Positions 1 to 6,500 of a stretch of 8,436 nt of DNA are shown piece after piece. Within the stretch, counting starts at the first letter, position 1; each line of letters opens with the position of its first letter. Made by a program: the position numbers and the translations under genes. This stretch comes from Desulfurococcales archaeon (GTDB lineage: Archaea; Thermoproteota; Thermoprotei_A; Sulfolobales; NBVN01): the NCBI GenBank assembly GCA_021160415.1, contig JAGHCP010000161.1, positions 1 through 8,436 on the forward strand, read 5' to 3'. Below the pieces are notes generated by a model. The model did not search any database and was not told the DNA's origin. It was given only the letters and a program-made list of their open reading frames with translations.

Positions 1-1398
1 GCCATAGTCAACGCCGTTAAGAACCCGAGGACGGTGAACCTGAACCTGGTTAAGGCTCAACTCGTCAGGAGAATAGAAGACCGGTGGCTGGGGTTCTCAC
101 TATCCAAAGAGTTACAGACTGACTTCTGGAGATCCTTCTGCGAGGAAGTCAGTAAGAGCTCTGAAGGCTCAGCTCTGCGGAGGTACGAGGACCTATGCCG
201 GAAGTTCCCCGGCACGTACCGGAACCTAAGCGCTGGGAGGGTTCAAACACCTGTCCTCGGGTGGATAATTGAGGCCTACGACAGGCACGTGAAGTCTAAG
301 ACCCTGTTCCTGATATTCAGGCTTAACGAAGTTAGGTTCGAAATACCTCTGCAGGGCGATGTCAGGAAGAAGGTTCGCAGGGACAGGGTGGAGAGCGTCG
401 TTGCCGTCCTGAGGGTGAAGGATGTGCGGGAGGAGAGCGTCAACCCTCCCCCCCCCTACACCACCGACACCGCGCTTTACGACATCAACTCCAAACTTAG
501 AATACCTGCGCAAGCAGCTATGCAGATACTTCAGGACCTATTCGAGCTTGGTTTCATAACTTACCACAGAACGGACAGCACCAGGGTTTCAGAGGCAGGT
601 ATTGCTGTGGCTCGGGAATACCTGAAGGAAGCCTTGAAGGAGGACTTCCGGAAGTACTTCCGCCCTAGGGTGTGGGGGGAGGGAGGTGCTCATGAATGCA
701 TAAGACCTACGAGGCCCGTTGACGGAGACACCCTTCGGAGCTTAATCGCTGAAGGCGTTATAGAGCCTGTGAGGAGGTTAAGTAGGGCTCACTTCGCCGT
801 ATATGACCTGATCTTCAGGAGGTTCATCGCCTCCCAGACAGAGGCCGCTAAGGTCAGGAAGGTTAAAGGTTATGTTGAGGTCACCCTCAAACTTAAGGAT
901 GGTTCCCCCCTCCGTTTGGGGAGGTACCCTCTCGAGGCTGTAGAGGAGTTAATCTTCGACGGCTTCAACTCATTCTATAAGGTTATCTACCCGAGGAAAC
1001 TGCCTGATGCAAAGGAAAAAGAAATATGCGTGAAGGACTTCGAGCTTAGAGAGTGGTACACTGAGCCGCTACACACACAGGCCACATTGATAAAGGAGAT
1101 GAAGGATAAAGAGATCGGGAGGCCTAGCACGTACGCGAAGATCCTAGAAACCCTCTTCAAGAGGAAGTACGTGATGCAGGACAAGTCGAGGTTCAAGGGG
1201 ATAATCCCACTCCCCTTGGGGAGGAAGGTGCATGACTACCTAACGCGGAAGTACGGAGGGCTCGTCAGCGAGGAAAGAACCAGGGAGCTTGAGAGGAGGA
1301 TGAAGCTCGTTGAGGAAGGGAGGGTTAAGTATGAGGACGTACTTGAGGAGCTCTATAACGAGCTCAGAAGCACGAACCTCCTAGGTGATGCTGGTTGA
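1..1398 (+). CDS. rgy: Reverse gyrase, C-terminal topoisomerase IA part (5' end outside window)
   Basis: Reverse gyrase uses ATP to introduce positive supercoils into DNA and is found in hyperthermophiles. It joins an N-terminal helicase-like half to a C-terminal type IA topoisomerase. Only the last 465 codons are visible; the frame is open from base 1, so the GTG at 34 is an internal codon and not a start. Type IA motifs appear in order: VKAQLVRRIEDRWLGF, then AGRVQTPVLGWIIE, then FITYHRTDSTRVS at visible residues 185-197, where Y188 (codon 562-564) is the expected DNA-linking tyrosine. These are followed by GGAHECIRPTRP and, near the end, EIGRPSTYAKILETL. All key residues seem intact, with no frameshift. 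The combination of the RPTRP and GRPSTYA motifs with the first motif fits reverse gyrase better than plain topoisomerase I, but the helicase half is not visible. The stop overlaps the start of the next gene, implying co-transcription. Confidence 0.93.
   Translation, partial: AIVNAVKNPRTVNLNLVKAQLVRRIEDRWLGFSLSKELQTDFWRSFCEEVSKSSEGSALRRYEDLCRKFPGTYRNLSAGRVQTPVLGWIIEAYDRHVKSKTLFLIFRLNEVRFEIPLQGDVRKKVRRDRVESVVAVLRVKDVREESVNPPPPYTTDTALYDINSKLRIPAQAAMQILQDLFELGFITYHRTDSTRVSEAGIAVAREYLKEALKEDFRKYFRPRVWGEGGAHECIRPTRPVDGDTLRSLIAEGVIEPVRRLSRAHFAVYDLIFRRFIASQTEAAKVRKVKGYVEVTLKLKDGSPLRLGRYPLEAVEELIFDGFNSFYKVIYPRKLPDAKEKEICVKDFELREWYTEPLHTQATLIKEMKDKEIGRPSTYAKILETLFKRKYVMQDKSRFKGIIPLPLGRKVHDYLTRKYGGLVSEERTRELERRMKLVEEGRVKYEDVLEELYNELRSTNLLGDAG
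1384..1389 (+). promoter_or_regulatory. Ribosome binding site deciding the TTG start at 1395
   Basis: GGTGAT matches the archaeal anti-Shine-Dalgarno tail and lies five bases before TTG 1395. It lies inside the end of the reverse gyrase frame and supports the TTG start, whose TTGA overlaps the upstream stop codon. Confidence 0.6.
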
Positions 1399-2207
1399 GG
1401 GAGAGAAGAACGGTGCTTGCCGTAGCTAGGATAGACGTTGGGGTAAGCACTAGGGAATTTGTTAAGGCCGTTGAGGAAACGGTGGAGCACGTTAGTGACA
1501 GGGTTTCAGCCCTCCTGCTCTCCCCTCCAGTCAACCCTCTCCACGACCTGATAGTTGGTAGGAAGAGGTACAGCAGCTACAGAAATAACCTCAACAACCT
1601 GCTGAATAAGCTCTCAGCCGTGACCAGAAGGAGGGGACTATCACTGCTTCTCTCCCCTGTCCTCCGGCGGGCAGGGAACAAGCTCTACCTCACCAACGCA
1701 ATAATTCCCCCAGTAGGTGTCCCCATGTTTAGGGGTAGGGGTTTAATACCGTCCTTCCCTGAGGTCTCCAGTGGGCCTAACTTCGAAGTAATCAGCGTCG
1801 ATAATGTGAACCTGTGCTTCTCAATCCTCGACGACCTTGAAGTTCCGGAGGTTTTCAGGATTTGCTTGTTCAGGAAAGGAGACGCAGTCATAGCGGTTAA
1901 CCCGCCGGTGCTGACGAAGAGGGACCCTGAAATGACGCTTTCCCTCGCGATGACTAGGGCCAGAGAGAACAGGCTCCCGGTCATCGGCGTGGGCGGGTAT
2001 GCAGAGGCAGGGAGCATTCAGCAACCCACATTCATAATCAGAAGTGACGGCAAGATAGCTGAGATATCGGAAAGCCCTGAGCCCAACATATTCGAGGTCG
2101 AGGTACCGCCGGTCGGTAAACACTACAACCTAGACCTGACGAGGAAATACATGAAGATGGTTAAGGAGCACATAATAGGTAAGGTATACGTGGCTGAGCA
2201 TGGTTAG
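1395..2207 (+). CDS. Nitrilase-fold (carbon-nitrogen hydrolase superfamily) protein, probable pseudo-enzyme
   Basis: The 270-residue product has the layout of the carbon-nitrogen hydrolase superfamily, whose members cleave amides or nitriles with a Glu-Lys-Cys triad. Family-like stretches are visible: ALLLSPPVNP (39-48), a NAII segment followed by a Gly (101-108), SILDDLEVPEVFR (143-155), DAVIAVNPP, then MTRARENRLPVIGVGGYAEAGS and FIIRSDGKI near the C terminus. The three catalytic positions appear lost. Where the family has ICYD with the nucleophilic Cys, this protein has ILDD with L145; the usual PE of the first motif reads PP (P44-P45); and the lysine region (about 111-118) shows Arg. Cys141 and Cys157 lie nearby but out of register. 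I infer a catalytically dead or altered family member. The TTG start overlaps the reverse gyrase stop (TTGA) and has its own ribosome binding site, so the two genes are likely co-translated. Its role is unknown. Confidence 0.72.
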   Translation: MRERRTVLAVARIDVGVSTREFVKAVEETVEHVSDRVSALLLSPPVNPLHDLIVGRKRYSSYRNNLNNLLNKLSAVTRRRGLSLLLSPVLRRAGNKLYLTNAIIPPVGVPMFRGRGLIPSFPEVSSGPNFEVISVDNVNLCFSILDDLEVPEVFRICLFRKGDAVIAVNPPVLTKRDPEMTLSLAMTRARENRLPVIGVGGYAEAGSIQQPTFIIRSDGKIAEISESPEPNIFEVEVPPVGKHYNLDLTRKYMKMVKEHIIGKVYVAEHG

Positions 2208-2215
2208 GCAGGGAA

Positions 2216-2229
2216 GAAAATAATACTTA
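2216..2229 (+). promoter_or_regulatory. Putative BRE/TATA promoter for the gene at 2264
   Basis: GAAAATAATACTTA lies in the 56-base gap after the nitrilase-like gene. A purine-rich BRE-like run precedes an A/T-rich box centred near 2224, which would put transcription start near 2250, about 14 bases before TTG 2264. This suggests the small gene is not simply the tail of the reverse gyrase operon. Assigned by eye only. Confidence 0.4.
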
Positions 2230-2263
2230 CGCCTTAACTAATATTGTTCAAGGGGCGCCTAGA

Positions 2264-2632
2264 TTGAGGGAACTGGACAGGGTTGTGGGTATTAGGCTGA
2301 AATCCTTTAAAGACCTTGTAAGGCTCTCAGCCTCCAGCATAACGGTCGGGCAGTCAACATTTATTCTCAGAATCCACGGCGAAGAAAACACAATATACGG
2401 AGTCCTCGCAGTTTTCAGGGACTACTTCAAACTCTACGGAGTTCCCCTGCTGTACTACTTCATCGACAAGAACTCTGAGGTCCCTGAAGACGCTAACTAC
2501 GTCCTGCTGCGGACCGGTGATGACGGGGAGAGGATTGAGTTCAGCAAGGGATCCAGGGCAGGGTATGTGACCATACCTATAATAAACGTTGCGGAGCTCC
2601 CTGAATTCCTCCAGCCAGGAACAGGTCTTTGA
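2264..2632 (+). CDS. Small protein of unknown function (122 aa)
   Basis: I do not recognise this protein. It is 122 residues, of mixed alpha/beta appearance and soluble, with no signal peptide, membrane span or metal-binding motif. An N-terminal part (about 8-50) alternates basic and hydrophobic residues (GIRLKSFKDLVRLS, then STFILRIHG). A hydrophobic aromatic stretch follows (YFKLYGVPLLYYFID, about 53-67), then an acidic segment with DDGERIEF. The C terminus is rich in Pro and Gly. The start chosen is TTG 2264, with a weak AGGGG run 10 or so bases upstream; GTG 2285 is a possible later start. Codon use resembles that of its neighbours and the frame is uninterrupted for 122 codons, so I take it as a real gene. 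It lies between the reverse gyrase operon and a tRNA gene and probably has its own promoter. Confidence 0.65.
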   Translation: MRELDRVVGIRLKSFKDLVRLSASSITVGQSTFILRIHGEENTIYGVLAVFRDYFKLYGVPLLYYFIDKNSEVPEDANYVLLRTGDDGERIEFSKGSRAGYVTIPIINVAELPEFLQPGTGL

Positions 2633-2653
2633 GGTTTAGGTTTAACTAAGGGA

Positions 2654-2668
2654 AAAACGCTTAAATTA
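2654..2668 (+). promoter_or_regulatory. Putative tRNA promoter (BRE + TATA)
   Basis: AAAAACGCTTAAATTA-like sequence upstream of the tRNA. The box CTTAAATTA (2660-2668) is centred about 30 bases before the first tRNA base at 2694, and an A-rich run just upstream could act as BRE. The spacing is as expected for an archaeal tRNA gene transcribed from at or near its 5' end. Confidence 0.5.
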
Positions 2669-2692
2669 CTCCTCCCTAAACACTTAATCGAA

Positions 2693-2793
<101 letters not shown>

Positions 2794-2845
2794 CACCCTT
2801 AACCTTGAACAAATCAACACTTAAGCTTAGGTACCGACTTATTTC

Positions 2846-2896
2846 GGGATGAAGTCAGATCGCCGACTGATAGGTGATGTAGGCTCGTGTTACTGA
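2846..2896 (+). ncRNA. Candidate C/D box guide sRNA (2'-O-methylation guide)
   Basis: Four boxes appear in the right order and spacing for an archaeal C/D box RNA. A C-like box GGGATGA (2846-2852) differs from RTGATGA only at the T. It is followed by a 14-base guide region (2853-2866), D' CTGA (2867-2870), a three-base spacer, C'-like GTGATGT (2874-2880, last base off), a 12-base guide (2881-2892) and D CTGA (2893-2896). Such RNAs bind L7Ae, Nop5 and fibrillarin and direct methylation of the target base paired to the fifth guide base before D or D'. That would be a C opposite G2862 and an A opposite T2888. The targets would read TCGGCGATCTGAC and TAACACGAGCC. The flanking terminal stem is weak, at most GG/CC. 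A TATA-like TTAAGCTTA lies at 2821-2829. Not verified by alignment or expression. Confidence 0.55.
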
Positions 2897-2993
2897 CCTA
2901 ACGTATTACTTAATCCACGCATCCCCAAGCAGGGTTTAAATTCTCAGTATTTCCTCCCTCCTATCGGGACCTGCATCGTATTATTGGGCTACC

Positions 2994-3001
2994 CTTATAT
3001 C
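2994..3001 (+). promoter_or_regulatory. Putative TATA box of the gins23-mcm operon
   Basis: CTTATATC, centred near 2997, would place transcription start at about 3023, leaving a leader of roughly 12 bases before ATG 3036. It is the best A/T-rich box at a usable distance. The preceding bases (GGCTACC) are not a strong BRE. Confidence 0.45.
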
Positions 3002-3035
3002 AGCGGTAGCGATGAATCGTATCTAGTGAGGGAGC

Positions 3036-3587
3036 ATGATTAAGCCATTCGCTGAGCTATCCGCCGCCTACCACTTGCTAACGCCGGTAAGGGTTGCGGT
3101 ACTCAAATCTCTCGGGAAGGTTAAGGTTGAGGGGAGGTGGGAAGCTTTCGAGAAGGGGGATGAAGCCTCCCTCCCTCTATGGCTCAGCGAGGAACTCAGG
3201 AAGCTAGGTTACGTGGATCCCAGGGAGCAGGAACTCACCGACTCCGACGTGGGCAAGTACCTCATGGTTGAGAAGGGTTTGAAGAGCAATGAATTTGCCT
3301 CACTTAGGGAGAGGTTCTACTTGGAGGCGAGGGAGCTTCTGAAGGAGTTAAGGGAAGGGGCACCGAAAAGGTCGGAGGACGTGTTACGCGCGATTAAGTT
3401 GGAAGGTAATCTCTCCGACCTCCAACGGATAAGGACAAGGAAGATAGTGCAGATAGCTTTCCTCGGAGGGAAGGTGGAGGAGTTCGCTGATAAGCTCCTG
3501 CCTGAGGAGAGGGCGTTATTCACCCTGATAAGGGAGATGCTTTCCGAGTGGAGCGCGGAGGTGTTGGGTAGTGGAGAGCTTGGGTGA
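3036..3587 (+). CDS. gins23: GINS complex subunit Gins23
   Basis: GINS links the MCM helicase to GAN/Cdc45 and other replisome parts in the archaeal CMG complex; Gins23 is the archaeal relative of eukaryotic Psf2 and Psf3. The product is 183 residues, the usual size. It starts with a small beta-rich B-domain (about 1-65). This contains VRVAVLKSLGKVKVEGRW and the acidic-then-LPLWLSEELRKLGYV pattern (about 42-60) typical of Psf2/Psf3 N termini. A helical A-domain follows (about 65-180), charged and Arg/Glu rich. The assignment leans strongly on context: in Sulfolobus the gins23 gene lies directly before mcm, as here. ATG 3036 is preceded by a GTGAGGGA ribosome binding site, and an in-frame stop at 3027 rules out a longer start. 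The end overlaps mcm by 17 bases, implying translational coupling of two subunits of one complex. Confidence in GINS is high, and in the 23 type moderately high. Confidence 0.85.
   Translation: MIKPFAELSAAYHLLTPVRVAVLKSLGKVKVEGRWEAFEKGDEASLPLWLSEELRKLGYVDPREQELTDSDVGKYLMVEKGLKSNEFASLRERFYLEARELLKELREGAPKRSEDVLRAIKLEGNLSDLQRIRTRKIVQIAFLGGKVEEFADKLLPEERALFTLIREMLSEWSAEVLGSGELG
3557..3563 (+). promoter_or_regulatory. Strong ribosome binding site for mcm
   Basis: GGAGGTG is complementary to the 3' end of archaeal 16S rRNA and lies seven bases before GTG 3571, inside the gins23 frame. It decides for GTG 3571 over the in-frame TTG at 3580, and implies mcm is translated within the same message as gins23. 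Confidence 0.8.
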
Positions 3588-6500
3588 TTTCCAGCTTAAC
3601 GAGGAGTTGGGGAGAGCGGAGTCTCTTCAAACCCTTTTCTCGGCGTTCCTCAGGAACTTCAGGGATAGGAAGGGGAGATTCAAGTACAGAGAAAGGATAC
3701 GTGAAATGATTATTAAGGAGAGCAAGTCACTGCTCATTGACTATGAGGACATCATTGCTTACGACCCCCACCTCGCGGACCTCCTGGAAAACTCACCTGA
3801 TGATGCCATCCGAGCGTTAAGCGATGCGATAAGGAACATAGTTGCCGACGAATCACCTGAATACCTTAAGAAGGTGTATAGGTTCTATCCCCGGCTTAGC
3901 GGGTGGGTTAAGTCAGTCCCTATACGTCACGTGAGAAGTGAGCACATAAACAAGTTGATCATGGTTGAAGGAATCATCGTGAGGGCAACTCCCCCCAGGC
4001 AAAAGCTGTTTAAAGCTGTATACCAGCACATCCTCCCCTCAGGTGAGAGCCATGAGTTCGAGTGGCCTCCCGGTGAGGATGAGGAGGTAGGTGAGGTGCT
4101 TGAGAAACCATCATACTGCCCTATATGCATTAGGGACTTCGAGGAGGGCGATGAGTCAGGTGGTAGGAGAGGGGTTAGAGGTACTTTCAAGCTTCTGCCT
4201 GAGAAGTCGAAGTTCCGTGACTGGCAGAAAATAGTGATCCAGGAAAAACCGGAGGAAATACCTGCAGGGCAGATACCTAGGTCGCTAGAGGTAGTCCTCA
4301 CGGATGATTTGGTGGACACCGCCCGACCGGGGGATAGAGTGACGATCGTGGGGGTTCTAAGGTTAGCCAATGCCGGGAAAACAGTTAAGCCGATATTCCC
4401 GGTATACCTCGACGCAAACAACGTCATAGTCGCTCAGAGGTTCCTCGAAGAGCTTAAGCTGAGCCCGGAAGACGAGGAGAAAATACTCACATTAGCTAGG
4501 GACCCCCTCATAAGGAGGAAGATCGTGGCCAGCATAGCGCCCGCCATCTACGGGATGTGGGACATTAAGGAGGCAATAGCCCTCCTCCTTTTCGGAGGCG
4601 TCCCGAAAACAGCCCCCGACGGCACGAAAATCAGGGGCGAGATACACATACTCCTACTCGGTGACCCCGGAGTCGGGAAGTCGCAACTACTGCAGTACGT
4701 ATCAAGAATAGCTCCGAGAGGAATATACACCACAGGTAAGGGATCCTCCGCCGCAGGACTTACCGCCGCGGTGGTTAAGGACAAGCAGACCGGCGAGTAC
4801 TTCCTTGAAGCCGGCGCGATGGTTCTCGGCGACGGAGGCGTGGTAGCTATTGACGAGATAGATAAGATGAGGGAGGAGGACAGGGTAGCGATACATGAGG
4901 CGATGGAGCAGGGAAGTTACCACAGGGATTTCGAACTTATGCTGGCTGATGGTAGGAAGGTCAGGATCGGTGAATTTGTTGACTCCCTAATAGAGAGCCG
5001 TAGACATGAAGTGATTGTCGGGAAAGATACGGAGATACTTCCCGTAAGCGACGTACAGGTGCTGGCCTATGACTTAAACAGGAAGGAAGTAGTGATTGTT
5101 AGCGCAGACAGGGTGAGCAGACATAAAGCACCTTCGAAGTTCATAAAATTGAAATTCAGCAATGGAAGGGAAATATTAGTAACTCCGGAACACCCGGTGG
5201 TTGTTTGGAGGGACGGGAAATTCGTTACGCTCAGAGCCGACCAGGTTACCGCAGGGATGATGGTTCCAGCAATTAAGCACCTCCCCCTACCAGGGGCTTC
5301 AAGTGATGATCAGGTGCTTAACCAATTAATTAAAGACCTCCACGCAAGCAAGCTTGAAGATTTAGCAAAGCTCATAGGTTTCCTATTATCGGACGGGTTC
5401 ACATACGAGAATTCCAGCAATAGTTACTACGAGGTCGGCTTCAGCAACACGAACACTGACTTAATTAAAGAATTTAAGGGGCTTCTTGATCAAATGCGGA
5501 TACACTATAGTGAGCATACAACTCTTAGAGGCAGGAGAAGAAAGGCATTAATTACTGTGAGGGTTATATCGAAAGATCTCTACAACACCCTTAAGAAATA
5601 CTTCCCGGAACTCTTCCCGAGCGGGAATGGTGTTAGGCCTTCCAGACAAAAAAGGATACCTGCCCTCATATTCAAGATGCCTGATGACGCTAAGAAAGCC
5701 TTCGTTAACGCTTTCTTCAAGGGAGATGGATACGTAGATAATTACGGGGTGGGGTTCGCCACTTCTTCGAGGAAGTTGGCCGAGGACTTGCAAGATTTAC
5801 TGCTCACCTTAGGAATACGTACCTACATATTCGCCGAAAAAAAGGAAGAGAACCGTGAGTACTTCAAGGTAGTTATTACTGGTAGAGAAAGCCTATCCAG
5901 GATTGCCAGCATCGTTGCTGACGATCCGCGTCATCATCGAGTGGAGAAACTACTGAAGTCCTCGCAGAGAGAGCTAAAGTACAGGGATGAGTTGCCGTAC
6001 GAAGTTGGCTTAACTCTGAGGAAACTGCTAAGTAGTTTAAGGATTAATGATGGGCAAGTGTATAGGTCACCTAAAAGAAGAGACAGAATTCACAGGGAAA
6101 TAGTTAGGAAATACGTCGAACTGGCATCCATGAAACTCAACGGAATTAATTCAGCTTTGGAAGCTAAGGACATTAACATATTAAGGAAGTTCGCTAGGCA
6201 GACAGAGCTGGCGAAAGACCTAGGACTTCCATATTCAACCCTAAGATACAGGCTTCTTAAAAAAAGAGATCCTGAGGTTATGGAGGCTCTCACTAAGAAA
6301 GCCAGAGAGAAAATGTTGCAGCTCAAAGAAATTCTGGAGAACTTAGATACCCTTATCGAGGGGAACATAGTGTTCTTAACAGTAGTTGATGTAGACGTAA
6401 TTAAGAATGAAGGGACAGAGTGGGTTTATGACGTCACCGTGGAACCACATCATCTATTTATCTCACACGGGCTTGTACTGCATAACACCGTAAGCATAGC

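Larger units (their letters stand above)
2794..3035 (+). other. Gap between tRNA-Lys and gins23: content note
   Basis: This 242-base stretch has no convincing open reading frame. It holds the candidate C/D box RNA (2846-2896), a TATA-like box for the GINS gene (2994-3001) and its ribosome binding site. The part from about 2900 to 2990 shows a TTTAAA-containing run near 2936-2941 and pyrimidine-rich sequence, but nothing I can name. Confidence 0.6.

Noticed and set aside
34..36. GTG at 34 as the start of the first gene
   Set aside because: The frame is open to base 1 and the upstream codons (AIVNAVKNPRT) continue reverse gyrase sequence, so this is an internal codon of a truncated gene.
2794..3035. 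CRISPR array or tandem repeats in the tRNA-gins23 gap
   Set aside because: No repeated unit of useful length occurs; only short similarities such as TCGTAT twice, which is expected by chance.
3927..4427. Long minus-strand open frame (166 codons) inside mcm
   Set aside because: It lies opposite well-conserved MCM sequence, its translation is Ser/Pro/Thr-rich with no family features, and it has no promoter or ribosome binding site. It is an antisense shadow.
4915..6486. Group I intron or frame-disrupting insertion in mcm
   Set aside because: The insert is in frame throughout with full intein splicing blocks at both ends, so it is removed at protein level.
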